From Pseudomonas trivialis (lineage in GTDB: Bacteria; Pseudomonadota; Gammaproteobacteria; Pseudomonadales; Pseudomonadaceae), in contig NZ_JYLK01000002.1 of assembly GCF_001439805.1 (NCBI RefSeq), positions 248,001 to 312,000 on the forward strand: a DNA stretch of 64,000 nt, written 5' to 3'. The position numbers were made by a program, and so were the translations under genes. Positions 1 to 9,054 of the stretch are shown here, one piece after another (the first letter of the stretch is position 1; every line of letters starts with the position of its first letter). The notes under the pieces are model-generated. The model was not told where the DNA came from. It searched no databases and saw nothing but the letters and a program-made list of their open reading frames with translations.

Positions 1-2
1 CC

Positions 3-281
3 ATCGCCGACACCACGCGCAAGGCCAGCGAAGACGCGTTGCTCAAGGATGCGGTGACCGCGTTCAAGGCCCGTGCGCAACTGGCGACCGATGCCTTGGG
101 CGGCAAGGGCTACAAGATCGTCAACCTCAACTTCAACACCAACGGCTACCCGATGCCCTATGCCCGTGGCGCAATGATGATGAAGGCGGCCATGGCCGAT
201 TCAGCGCCCACACCCGAGGTGGAGGCGGGTACCAGCCAAGTCAATATGAGCGCCGATGGGGTGATTGAAGTCCTGCAATAA
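3..281 (+). CDS. SIMPL-domain (DUF541) protein, C-terminal part
   Basis: This is the 3' end of a gene that begins before the window; the frame is open from base 3 to a TAA at 279-281 (92 residues). The visible part (KASEDALLKDAVTAFKARAQ, then GYKIVNLNFN) matches the C-terminal half of the SIMPL/DUF541 family, which are periplasmic or envelope proteins of poorly defined function, some linked to oxidative stress. The signal peptide expected for the family lies outside the window. A strong intrinsic terminator follows 22 bases after the stop, so it ends its transcription unit. Confidence 0.8.
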   Translation: MADTTRKASEDALLKDAVTAFKARAQLATDALGGKGYKIVNLNFNTNGYPMPYARGAMMMKAAMADSAPTPEVEAGTSQVNMSADGVIEVLQ

Positions 282-303
282 CCGCTACTCGTCATGGAAA
301 GCC

Positions 304-335
304 GGCGCAGCCTTTGTAGGCATGCGCCTTTTTTT
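304..335 (+). terminator. Intrinsic terminator after the SIMPL gene
   Basis: GGCGCA-GCCT (304-313) pairs with AGGC-TGCGCC (318-328, one bulged base), followed by seven T residues. Confidence 0.85.
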
Positions 336-474
336 GCTTCAGTTTTTCTACCAGTCTTGTCATATGCGGTCGCATTTCGCGTGGAATTTTCTTTGCAGTG
401 ATCGTTACACACAGAGTGCCGCAGCTAACAGGGAGTGCTGAGTTGGCCTCTATTTACTTGACGAGCACTTGCTT

Positions 475-3375
475 ATGCAGACAAGCCTGAATTATCCCAC
501 CCTATTTCCGTCGTTCGACAGTGCCGGCTCATTTACCAAATCGGCGACCACTCCCACCGCTTCCACGTCACAACCGCTTCCAGCAGCAACGGCTGCAACG
601 GCCTCCCCTGCCGAGGTAGAACTGCTTGACGCTTACATTGAAGCGGTGCAAAACAAAATTTTGCGCAACCAGCCCTCGCTTGTGAATGTTCCTGTGCAAA
701 GCCAGTTGGGCCAGTGGCTCGACCTGTATCGAGCGCAATTGGAGCACCCAGTGCTGCAAGGCTGGTTCCATGAGCAAAACATTGACCAAAGATTCCCGCT
801 GCAACTCAACCCCCGCACGGGCGACTTGACCGCCGTGGTCGATGGAAAAAAGAAAACTTTCTCGCGCATGGAGGAGACTGGCTGGGGGCTGATAAGCGGC
901 CCGCTACTGGCCGCAGCCAACGTGATCGCACCCGCCAACCTCGACCAGCTACAAGTACGCTTTCACGATGACCAGATAGCCGTCAGCGCAGACGTGGTTG
1001 CCAATTTCCAGGGCGTCCCGCTGCCGCAGACCCTGGCTGAGGCCAGAGCGCAGATCCGGCGGCTGGACGACCAGAAAGCGTTCGACACTCTTCAGGACAA
1101 CGATCACGTACGCCCCGCCAGCGGCCGCTCAGCACAAGCACTGGCATTGCAAAAAACCAACGCTCACCGGTTTTACAGCGCTGCGCCCGAGATGCTGGCG
1201 TATAGGCGCCTGGCCGTCGATGTCGCCCAAGCCCTGCCTGATGTAAGGGCCGAGGCAAAAAAATGGGCTGAAGATCTGATCTTCAAGCTGACCGGCCAAA
1301 AGGTGGATGCCGACACCCTCTATCTGAACCGTTTCGTCAATTCACAAAGCGCGACCAGCGCGACAGGCTGGGAACACTTGTCTGAGGAACCCCGTTCCTC
1401 GTTGCGTCTGCCGGATGCGCTGCTGAAAAACTTCTCAGAGCATGATGGCGTCCCGGGCAACCTGGATCTTGAAGCAGGCCTGTATATCGACGGCCCTGGA
1501 AAAAGCCAGAAAGGTGGCTATGGTGCGCACAACCAGTTCCCCCTGGCGCCTTCGGATCTTATGCACTCCAGCTGGAAAACAAACTTTCAGTCCAAGATGA
1601 CCGAGAAAATCAACAACTTCTGGAACACGCACACCGAGAACTACGAGACCGTCATCAAAGGTGAATTCGTGTACCAGGCGCGCAAACAGTTGAAGGCCGC
1701 TCAGGCCAGGTCGCCTGCCGAACGAGCGTTACTGCCCCCCGAACATCAGTTCACCCGCAACGACTACCGTCTGGTAATGAGCGCCGCCTCAAATCTGACA
1801 CTTGATGAATTCAGGTCAGTCAGTATTGAACAGCTCAAGGCCAAAGCACCGCTCAGTGGCACGGCGCAGGTACGCCCGCTTTCAATCACAGGCTTGGCAT
1901 CCAGCGACATTCTGGTTTTCAGCGATCCGGCCAGTGATCGTCGAGTAATCAGCGTGCCTGGGAATAATCCGGCATACCTAACGTTCGATTCCGATGAAAA
2001 AGTGAATCAGTGGGCGGTTGACCAGCTCAAGAATCCAGCGAAGAGGGAAGCATTGCTGGCTCACTTTCCACTGGCCTATCGACAGGAACAGGACGCCGGC
2101 TTTCTTGCGCAAGCCGCAAAAGTTCTTGTACCCACACTGTGGTTCGCCCCCATTGCTGAAAAGAAAGAAGGTCTTGAGACTCTTGCAGATAAATTGGCAG
2201 CAGGTGATGTAAAGGGCCCAGTGGTTGACAGCAACCAAACGAAAATCGAAGGGGACGTATTTTCTAACCTGGCCACGGCGGCCAAAGAGCGTATGACCAA
2301 CGATGCGGATGTTGTCATCAAGTCCAACGGCGAGGTTATTCGAGACACGTGGTTGAATGACATCACCGTCGCCGCGAGCCTGCTGGGCAAACTGGCTCCG
2401 CTTGCCGCGCCGCTTGCGGCGGCGGCGGTGGCCGCCGGTTTAACCGAGCTTTCGCTGGGGGCGGAGAAAGCGTCCTCCGGCGACACTGAGGCAGAACGCC
2501 GGCAGGGAGGGTCCAGGGCCTTCGATGGATTGCTCAACGTCTTGTTTGCCGCGGGCGGCTTCAGCGGTGAGGCGGAAGACCCCTTCAAGGGACGCTCTAT
2601 CGAGTCGACAAACGACATCGATTGGGCAGGGTTGTCGGGAAAGCCTGAAAAATCCTCAACAACCATTGGAAAAATATCCCCATCCTCTTCGCTCACAGTT
2701 GGAGATATACCGATTTCAGACTTGAAGACCAGCGTAAACTTGCCTCCCCTTGAAGAGCTGCTTTCGACGCCCGAGAACTCCGTTATCCTCAACGGAGAGA
2801 TAGAGAAACTAAGCAAACTCGACGACAAGCTTTACACCTTTGTAGACCGGAACAAGAAAGGCACAGTCGACCGCTTGAACATACTTGTGCACGGCAGACT
2901 CGATCCTGCTGCCGGCATATCGAAAGTCGCGTACAACCGCAAACTCAATACCCCACAAGAGTTGCTCAATACCCTCCACAGCGAAGGGATTCATCCTGAA
3001 AACTTTGATAATGTACGCCTTCTATCATGTGACTCCGCCAGCGGCGGCGAGGCGTCGTTTGCCAGTGAATTCCAGAAACTGATTGGGCGCCCGGTCAAGG
3101 GCTACAATGGCACTCTCAGCGCCAACATTGCACCGGAAACCATTAAAGCAGGGATTGACAAAGTCTATAATCTTTATGCTGATCATATGACGCGGACGGG
3201 CACCAACCTCACTCCAGCCATCAAAAGTCAGCTCAGTTTGGCGGCGGAACAACGCGTTTTCGACGAAATGGCGAAAATATCAAAATTCAAAGCCAATAAG
3301 CGTAATCCTTATTGGAACCCGTTCAAATGGTGGGCGTTCAGCTATAAACCCGTCACATTCCCTGCCACCCCTTGA
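475..3375 (+). CDS. Dermonecrotic-type toxin with C-terminal His/Cys caspase-like domain
   Basis: A 966-residue protein with no signal peptide. The middle part (FWNTHTENYET, then NDYRLVMSAAS) resembles the membrane-targeting/dermonecrotic toxin region common in large Pseudomonas toxins (DUF6543 type). A hydrophobic Ala/Leu-rich stretch near residues 635-660 could insert into a membrane. The last 170 residues hold VHGR (His806) and LLSCDSA (Cys852). The 46-residue His-to-Cys spacing and hydrophobic-HG / small-C contexts resemble clan CD cysteine peptidases such as the C80 autoprocessing domain of RTX/MARTX toxins. The gene is less GC-rich than its neighbours, stands alone and has its own terminator, which suggests an accessory gene. 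An in-frame TTG at 469 is an alternative start; neither start has a strong ribosome site. The toxin call is moderately sure and the peptidase call tentative. Confidence 0.65.
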   Translation: MQTSLNYPTLFPSFDSAGSFTKSATTPTASTSQPLPAATAATASPAEVELLDAYIEAVQNKILRNQPSLVNVPVQSQLGQWLDLYRAQLEHPVLQGWFHEQNIDQRFPLQLNPRTGDLTAVVDGKKKTFSRMEETGWGLISGPLLAAANVIAPANLDQLQVRFHDDQIAVSADVVANFQGVPLPQTLAEARAQIRRLDDQKAFDTLQDNDHVRPASGRSAQALALQKTNAHRFYSAAPEMLAYRRLAVDVAQALPDVRAEAKKWAEDLIFKLTGQKVDADTLYLNRFVNSQSATSATGWEHLSEEPRSSLRLPDALLKNFSEHDGVPGNLDLEAGLYIDGPGKSQKGGYGAHNQFPLAPSDLMHSSWKTNFQSKMTEKINNFWNTHTENYETVIKGEFVYQARKQLKAAQARSPAERALLPPEHQFTRNDYRLVMSAASNLTLDEFRSVSIEQLKAKAPLSGTAQVRPLSITGLASSDILVFSDPASDRRVISVPGNNPAYLTFDSDEKVNQWAVDQLKNPAKREALLAHFPLAYRQEQDAGFLAQAAKVLVPTLWFAPIAEKKEGLETLADKLAAGDVKGPVVDSNQTKIEGDVFSNLATAAKERMTNDADVVIKSNGEVIRDTWLNDITVAASLLGKLAPLAAPLAAAAVAAGLTELSLGAEKASSGDTEAERRQGGSRAFDGLLNVLFAAGGFSGEAEDPFKGRSIESTNDIDWAGLSGKPEKSSTTIGKISPSSSLTVGDIPISDLKTSVNLPPLEELLSTPENSVILNGEIEKLSKLDDKLYTFVDRNKKGTVDRLNILVHGRLDPAAGISKVAYNRKLNTPQELLNTLHSEGIHPENFDNVRLLSCDSASGGEASFASEFQKLIGRPVKGYNGTLSANIAPETIKAGIDKVYNLYADHMTRTGTNLTPAIKSQLSLAAEQRVFDEMAKISKFKANKRNPYWNPFKWWAFSYKPVTFPATP

Positions 3376-3412
3376 CACGGTGCTTCAATTTAACCCCTAC
3401 CTGACGTATCTA

Positions 3413-3444
3413 AACGGCGGTAACCTCGGTGACCGCCGTTCTCG
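3413..3444 (+). terminator. Hairpin after the toxin gene
   Basis: AACGGCGGT (3413-3421) pairs with ACCGCCGTT (3432-3440), a perfect 9-bp stem. The T tract is poor (TTCTCG), so termination efficiency is uncertain. Confidence 0.6.
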
Positions 3445-3484
3445 TTCACGCAGCTTTTATATGCCTGCCATCCAAGGGGTCTCC

Positions 3485-5086
3485 ATGGAAAGAATCGTCA
3501 TCAAACCACTGCTTCTCGCCGCAGGCCTGCTCGCCTTTATGCCGATGGCCCAGGCGGCCACCACCCTGGTTTATTGCTCCGAAGCCAGCCCCGCCGGTTT
3601 TGACCCCAGCCAGTACACCAGCGGCACCGACTTCGACGCCTCGGCCGAAACCGTGTTCAACCGCCTGACTCAGTTCAAGCGCGGCGGCACCGAAGTAGAA
3701 CCCGGCCTTTCAACCAACTGGGATATCTCCAAAGACGGCCTGGCCTACACCTTCCATCTGCGCGATGGCGTCAAGTTCCACACCACCGAGTTCTTCACGC
3801 CTACCCGCGACTTCAATGCGGACGACGTGCTGTTCACCTTCAATCGTCTGCTCGACGCCGACAGTCCGTTTCGCAAGGCCTACCCGTCCGAGTCGCCTTA
3901 CTTCACCGACATGGGTTTGAACACCACGATCAAAAGCGTCGAGAAAGTCGACGACCACACCGTGCGCTTCAACCTCAACAACGTCGACGCCTCGTTCGTG
4001 CAGAACCTGGCCATGAGCTTCGCCTCGATCCAGTCCGCCGAATACGCCGCGCAATTGCTCAAGCAAGGCAAGGCCGAAGACATCAACCAGAAGCCGGTCG
4101 GCACCGGGCCGTTTGTGTTCAAGCGCTACCAGAAGGATTCGCAGATTCGCTACGCAGCCAATAAAGAGTATTGGAAGCCCGAGGATGTGAAGCTCGACAA
4201 CCTGGTATTCGCGATCACCCCGGATGCGGCCGCGCGCCTGCAAAAGCTCAAGGCCGGTGAATGCCAGGTCAGCGGTTACCCGCGCCCACAGGACATTGAA
4301 GTGATCAAGCAGGACCCGAACCTGCGCGTGTTGCAGCAGGCCGGTTTCAACCTGGGCTTCCTGGCCTACAACGTGACCCACCCACCCCTGGATCAGCTCA
4401 AGGTGCGCCAGGCGCTGGACATGGCCATCGACAAGCCGGCGATCATCAAGGCTGTTTACCAGGGCGCCGGACAATTGGCGCAGAACGCCCTGCCACCGGC
4501 GCAGTGGTCCTATGACCCGAAGATCAAGGACGCCCCCTACGATCCGACCAGGGCCAAGGCGCTACTCAAAGAAGCAGGTATCTCCCCAGGCACCACGATC
4601 AACCTGTGGGCAATGACCGTTCAGCGTGCATCCAACCCGAACGCGCGCATGTCCGCGCAGATGATTCAGCAGGACTGGGCCAAGGTCGGCATCAAGGCCA
4701 ATATCGTCAGCTATGAGTGGGGCGAATACATCAAGCGCGCCAAAAATGGCGAACACGACGCCATGATCTATGGCTGGACCGGCGACAATGGCGACCCGGA
4801 TAACTGGCTGGGCGTGCTCTACAGTTGTGCCGCCGTCAAGGGCAGCAACTACGCCAAATGGTGTAACCCGGCCTACGACACGCTGGTGCAGCAGGCCAAA
4901 GTCAGCAACAACCGCGAACAGCGCATCAAGTGGTATCAGCAGGCGCAGAAAATCCTTAAGGAACAAGTGCCTATAACGCCTATTGCGAACTCGACGGTTT
5001 TCCAGCCACTGCGCAAGGAGGTGCAGGACTTCAAGATCAGTCCGTTTGGGCTGACACCGTTCTATGGCGTGAGTCTGGAGAAGTAA
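3485..5086 (+). CDS. dppA1: Dipeptide ABC transporter substrate-binding protein (first copy)
   Basis: A 533-residue family 5 solute-binding protein (SBP_bac_5, DppA/OppA type) that delivers peptides to the DppBCDF permease in the periplasm. A signal peptide is visible (MERIVIKPLLLAAGLLA, cleavage after AQA), and the mature protein starts ATTLVYCSEASPAGFDP, typical of DppA. The start at 3485 was chosen because AAGGGG lies just upstream and the signal peptide begins there; longer in-frame starts add untypical residues. It is the first of four paralogues in this locus. The gene name follows its position relative to P. aeruginosa dppA1; the paralogue number is an inference. Confidence 0.88.
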   Translation: MERIVIKPLLLAAGLLAFMPMAQAATTLVYCSEASPAGFDPSQYTSGTDFDASAETVFNRLTQFKRGGTEVEPGLSTNWDISKDGLAYTFHLRDGVKFHTTEFFTPTRDFNADDVLFTFNRLLDADSPFRKAYPSESPYFTDMGLNTTIKSVEKVDDHTVRFNLNNVDASFVQNLAMSFASIQSAEYAAQLLKQGKAEDINQKPVGTGPFVFKRYQKDSQIRYAANKEYWKPEDVKLDNLVFAITPDAAARLQKLKAGECQVSGYPRPQDIEVIKQDPNLRVLQQAGFNLGFLAYNVTHPPLDQLKVRQALDMAIDKPAIIKAVYQGAGQLAQNALPPAQWSYDPKIKDAPYDPTRAKALLKEAGISPGTTINLWAMTVQRASNPNARMSAQMIQQDWAKVGIKANIVSYEWGEYIKRAKNGEHDAMIYGWTGDNGDPDNWLGVLYSCAAVKGSNYAKWCNPAYDTLVQQAKVSNNREQRIKWYQQAQKILKEQVPITPIANSTVFQPLRKEVQDFKISPFGLTPFYGVSLEK

Positions 5087-5102
5087 CACAACCGCCCCAA
5101 CC

Positions 5103-5143
5103 GGGTGCGCCAAACGCCTCGGCCGGGCGTTTCTGGTGCGCCC
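5103..5143 (+). terminator. Hairpin between first and second dppA copies
   Basis: Nested inverted repeat: an outer GGGTGCGCC / GGTGCGCCC arm pair with wobble pairs, and a perfect inner AAACGCC (5112-5118) / GGCGTTT (5126-5132). No long T tract. The rest of the 258-base gap holds AT-rich upstream sequence for the next gene. Confidence 0.5.
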
Positions 5144-5344
5144 GATGCACCGAAAAAACGCTCTAAATATATGCATTTATGTCAAAACTTTCATAAATGC
5201 GACATTCCTGTACGTTCGTACCACACTTTGAGCCTTGCAGCGGTTCAGCGTCTTGCAATGGGTATGGCGCCTGCATAAGTATCCGCAGGCCGACTCACGA
5301 GGTCGCCCTCACCACCAAAAATGACAACAAATCATGAGGCCAAC

Positions 5345-6973
5345 ATGCTCAAACACGCAGTCCTTCCGTTATTAGTGAGCGCGGGCCTAATGGCCGCCGC
5401 CCCTGCAGCCCTTGCGGCAACTAACCTGGTGTTCTGCTCCGAAGGGAGCCCGGCCGGTTTCGATCCAGGCCAGTACACCACCGGAACAGACTTCGATGCT
5501 TCGGCCGAAACCATGTTCAACCGTCTGAGCCAGTTCGAACGTGGCGGCACCGCCGTGGTTCCTGGCCTGGCCACCAGCTGGGACGTGTCCCCGGATGGCC
5601 TGACGTACACCTTCCACCTGCGCGAAGGCGTCAAGTTCCACACCACCCCGTACTTCAAGCCGACTCGTGAATTCTCGGCTGACGACGTACTGTTCACCTT
5701 CAACCGGATGATCAATAAAGACGATCCTTTCCGTAAGGCCTACCCCACCGAGTTCCCGTACTTCACGGACATGGGGATGGACACCAACATCAAGAACATC
5801 GAGAAGGTCGACGACCACACCGTCAAGTTCACCCTTGGCACCGTGGACGCCGCGTTCATCCAGAACCTGGCCATGAGCTTCGCCTCGATCCAGTCCGCCG
5901 AATACGCTGCGCAACTGTTGAAGGAAGGCAAGCCTGCCGACATCAACCAGAAGCCAATCGGTACCGGCCCGTTCGTGTTCAAGAGCTACCAGAAAGATTC
6001 GAACATCCGCTACACCGGCAACAAGGACTACTGGAAACCGGATGACGTGAAGATCGACAACCTGATCTTCGCCATCACCACCGACCCGTCGGTGCGTATC
6101 CAGAAACTCAAGAAAAACGAATGCCAGATCACCCTGTTCCCGCGTCCGGCCGACCTCAAGGCGCTGGGCGAGGACAAGGACCTGAAATTGCCGCACCAGG
6201 CCGGTTTCAACCTGGGCTACATCGCCTACAACGTCATGCCGGTACTCAAGGGCCAGACCGCGGCCAACCCGCTGTCCGACCTGCGCGTACGTGAAGCACT
6301 GGACATGTCGGTGAACAAGCAGCAGATCATCGACTCCGTGTACCAGGGCGCCGGCCAGTTGGCCGTCAACGCCATGCCGCCGACCCAGTGGTCCTACGAC
6401 ACCACCATCAAGGACACCAAATACGACCCGGCCAAGGCCAAGGAATTGCTCAAGCAGGCCGGCGTCAAGGAAGGCACCGAGATCACCCTGTGGGCCATGC
6501 CCGTACAACGGCCGTACAACCCCAACGCCAAGCTGATGGCCGAGATGCTGCAGAACGACTGGAAACAGATCGGCCTGAAGGTCAACATCGTCAGCTACGA
6601 GTGGGGCGAGTACATCAAGCGCTCCAAAGGCGGCGAGAACCAGGCCATGATCATTGGCTGGAGCGGCGACAATGGGGACCCGGACAACTGGCTGAACGTG
6701 CTGTTCGGTTGCGATTCCCTGGCCGGCAACAACTTCTCCAAGTGGTGTGACAAGAAATTCGACGGCATCGTAAAAGAAGCCAAGGCTACCTCGGATGTCG
6801 CCAAACGCACCGAGCTGTACAAGCAGGCGCAACATATCCTCAAAGATGCAGTACCGATGACACCCATCGCGCACTCGACGGTGTATCAACCCATGCGCAA
6901 CACCGTGCAGGACTTCAAGATCAGCCCGTTTGGCTTGAACTCCTTCTACGGCGTCAGCGTAAGCGGCAAGTAA
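5345..6973 (+). CDS. dppA2: Dipeptide ABC transporter substrate-binding protein (second copy)
   Basis: A 542-residue family 5 peptide-binding protein, closely similar to the genes on both sides (shared TNLVFCSEGSPAGFDPGQY and the EWGEYIKRS / GDNGDPDNWL region that contacts peptide in DppA). It has a signal peptide ending LAA. The start at 5345 was preferred over 5321 because GAGG lies 5 bases before it and nothing resembling a ribosome site precedes 5321. It presumably shares the DppBCDF permease encoded downstream; carrying several binding proteins for one permease is known for Pseudomonas Dpp and broadens peptide range. Confidence 0.88.
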   Translation: MLKHAVLPLLVSAGLMAAAPAALAATNLVFCSEGSPAGFDPGQYTTGTDFDASAETMFNRLSQFERGGTAVVPGLATSWDVSPDGLTYTFHLREGVKFHTTPYFKPTREFSADDVLFTFNRMINKDDPFRKAYPTEFPYFTDMGMDTNIKNIEKVDDHTVKFTLGTVDAAFIQNLAMSFASIQSAEYAAQLLKEGKPADINQKPIGTGPFVFKSYQKDSNIRYTGNKDYWKPDDVKIDNLIFAITTDPSVRIQKLKKNECQITLFPRPADLKALGEDKDLKLPHQAGFNLGYIAYNVMPVLKGQTAANPLSDLRVREALDMSVNKQQIIDSVYQGAGQLAVNAMPPTQWSYDTTIKDTKYDPAKAKELLKQAGVKEGTEITLWAMPVQRPYNPNAKLMAEMLQNDWKQIGLKVNIVSYEWGEYIKRSKGGENQAMIIGWSGDNGDPDNWLNVLFGCDSLAGNNFSKWCDKKFDGIVKEAKATSDVAKRTELYKQAQHILKDAVPMTPIAHSTVYQPMRNTVQDFKISPFGLNSFYGVSVSGK

Positions 6974-6984
6974 ACAGCACTGGC

Positions 6985-7017
6985 GGCGACGTTTCATAAC
7001 GTCGCCGTTATTGTTTC
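6985..7017 (+). terminator. Intrinsic terminator after second dppA copy
   Basis: GGCGACGT (6985-6992) and ACGTCGCC (6999-7006) form a perfect stem followed by GTTATTGTTT. The rest of the 305-base gap to 7279 holds no recognisable gene; it must contain the promoter of the next gene. Confidence 0.8.
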
Positions 7018-7278
7018 TGCCTGGACAGTAGGCAAAAGACTACATACGCATCCGCTGCGTCCTACAGCAACGGACTGCGAAATGTGAATCCACTGCCTAC
7101 ACGGTCCATCCGTTTTTGCGCATTTACTGCGAAGTCCGCGACCCCTAACGTCGTACGACAGCAGAGATGCCACGTTCGGAAAGGCACTTGCTGTGTGTGG
7201 GATCAGTAATGTCTCCCTGGCAGGACGCCAGTGTGATTGCTTGCTGATCGATAACTACAAACAAGGATTGGGATCGTC

Positions 7279-8883
7279 ATGCGCCATACCACCGTTCTAT
7301 CCGCGATTTTCGGCACCAGCCTGCTGGCTGTGGCCACGCTGGGCCAGGCCGCCGACAAGAAGAGCCTGGTGTTCTGCTCCGAGGGCAGCCCGGCAGGCTT
7401 CGACACTGCGCAATACACCACCGCCACCGACAACGATGCGGCCGAGCCGCTGTACAACCGTCTGGTCGAGTTTGAAAAGGGTGAGACCAATGTGGTGCCG
7501 GGCCTGGCGACCAAGTGGGATATTTCCGAAGACGGTCTGACCTACACCTTTCACCTGCGTGAAGGGGTGAAGTTCCACAGCAACAAGGAATTCAAGCCGA
7601 CGCGGGACTTCAATGCCGACGACGTGCTGTTCACTTTCAACCGCATGCTTGACCCCGAACACCCGTTCCGCAAGGCCTACCCCACCGAGTTTCCCTACTT
7701 CAACGGGATGAGCCTGAACAAAAACATCGCCAAGGTCGAGAAAACCGGCCCGTACACCGTGGTAATGACCCTGAACACGGTGGACGCCGCGTTCGTACAG
7801 AACATTGCCATGAGCTTTGCCGCGATCCTGTCGGCTGAATACGCCGAGCAGTTGCAGAAGGACGGCAAGCCCAGCGATATCAACCAGAAGCCGATTGGCA
7901 CCGGGCCGTTCGTGTTCCAGCGCTACCAGAAGGATTCACAGATCCGTTATGTGGCCAACAAGCAGTATTGGGACCCGAGCCGGGTCAAGCTTGACCAGTT
8001 GATCTTCGCCATCAACACCGATGCGTCCGTGCGTGTGCAGAAGCTCAAGGCCGGCGAATGCCAGATCACCCTGCACCCACGTCCGGCCGACGTCGACGCG
8101 CTCAAGGCCGATCCGAACCTGCAGTTGCTGACCAAGCCCGGCTTCAACCTGGGCTACATCGCCTACAACGTGCGCCACAAGCCGTTCGACCAACTCGAAG
8201 TGCGCCAGGCGCTGGACATGGCGGTGAACAAGCAGAGCATTCTCAACGCCGTGTACCAGGGCGCGGGGCAACTGGCGGTCAACGCCATGCCGCCGACGCA
8301 GTGGTCCTACGACGACAGCATCAAGGACGCCGCCTACAACCCGGAAAAAGCCAGGGAATTGCTCAAGGCCGCCGGCGTGAAGGAAGGCACCGAGATCACC
8401 TTGTGGGCGATGCCGGTGCAACGTCCGTACAACCCCAACGCCAAGCTGATGGCCGAAATGCTGCAAAACGATTGGGCCAGGATCGGCCTGAAAGTGAAGA
8501 TCGTCAGCTACGAGTGGGGGGAATACATCAAGCGCACCAAGAACGGTGAGCATGATGTGAGCCTGATCGGCTGGACCGGTGACAATGGTGATCCGGACAA
8601 CTGGCTGGGCACGCTCTACAGCTGCGACGCCATCGGCGGGAACAACTACTCCATGTGGTGTGACCCGGCGTACGACAAACTGATCAAGCAAGCCAAGGTC
8701 GTGACCGACCGCGAACAACGGACTGTTCTGTACAAACAGGCGCAGCAACTGCTTAAAAGCCAGGTGCCGATCACGCCAGTCGCCCACTCGACGGTCAACC
8801 AGCCGTTAAGCGCCAAAGTCGAAGGTTTCAAAGTGAGCCCCTTCGGCCGCAACGTGTTCTCGGGCGTCAGTATCAACCCATAA
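7279..8883 (+). CDS. dppA3: Dipeptide ABC transporter substrate-binding protein (third copy)
   Basis: A 534-residue family 5 binding protein with signal peptide MRHTTVLSAIFGTSLLAVA ending GQA, then KSLVFCSEGSPAGFDTAQY. AAGGATTGGGA precedes the ATG. It shares long identical blocks with the second copy, a sign of fairly recent duplication or gene conversion. It stands just before the porin gene, the position of P. aeruginosa dppA3 before opdP. The metallopeptidase and regulator genes that separate dppA2 and dppA3 in P. aeruginosa are absent here. Periplasmic peptide capture is certain at family level; the particular peptides are unknown. Confidence 0.88.
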   Translation: MRHTTVLSAIFGTSLLAVATLGQAADKKSLVFCSEGSPAGFDTAQYTTATDNDAAEPLYNRLVEFEKGETNVVPGLATKWDISEDGLTYTFHLREGVKFHSNKEFKPTRDFNADDVLFTFNRMLDPEHPFRKAYPTEFPYFNGMSLNKNIAKVEKTGPYTVVMTLNTVDAAFVQNIAMSFAAILSAEYAEQLQKDGKPSDINQKPIGTGPFVFQRYQKDSQIRYVANKQYWDPSRVKLDQLIFAINTDASVRVQKLKAGECQITLHPRPADVDALKADPNLQLLTKPGFNLGYIAYNVRHKPFDQLEVRQALDMAVNKQSILNAVYQGAGQLAVNAMPPTQWSYDDSIKDAAYNPEKARELLKAAGVKEGTEITLWAMPVQRPYNPNAKLMAEMLQNDWARIGLKVKIVSYEWGEYIKRTKNGEHDVSLIGWTGDNGDPDNWLGTLYSCDAIGGNNYSMWCDPAYDKLIKQAKVVTDREQRTVLYKQAQQLLKSQVPITPVAHSTVNQPLSAKVEGFKVSPFGRNVFSGVSINP

Positions 8884-9054
8884 GAAACTAACCGGATTGC
8901 AGAGAGCGAATCGGGCTCTCGCGCAAACGTGCGGCTTTTTGTAGGGAAATTTCCTACAGCAAACGTTTGCAATCGCTTGAACGAGTTACACACCCAATAG
9001 CCGGTTCACCTAAAAAGACCGGCATAAAAAAAGAGAACCAAAGGAGCTCCACCC

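Noticed and set aside
5387..6997. Long open frame on the minus strand opposite the second dppA gene
   Set aside because: It mirrors the codon pattern of a strongly supported gene; its translation has no recognisable domain. The same holds for long antisense frames opposite the fourth dppA copy, the porin, prfC, opuCA, speC, fruA and fruB.
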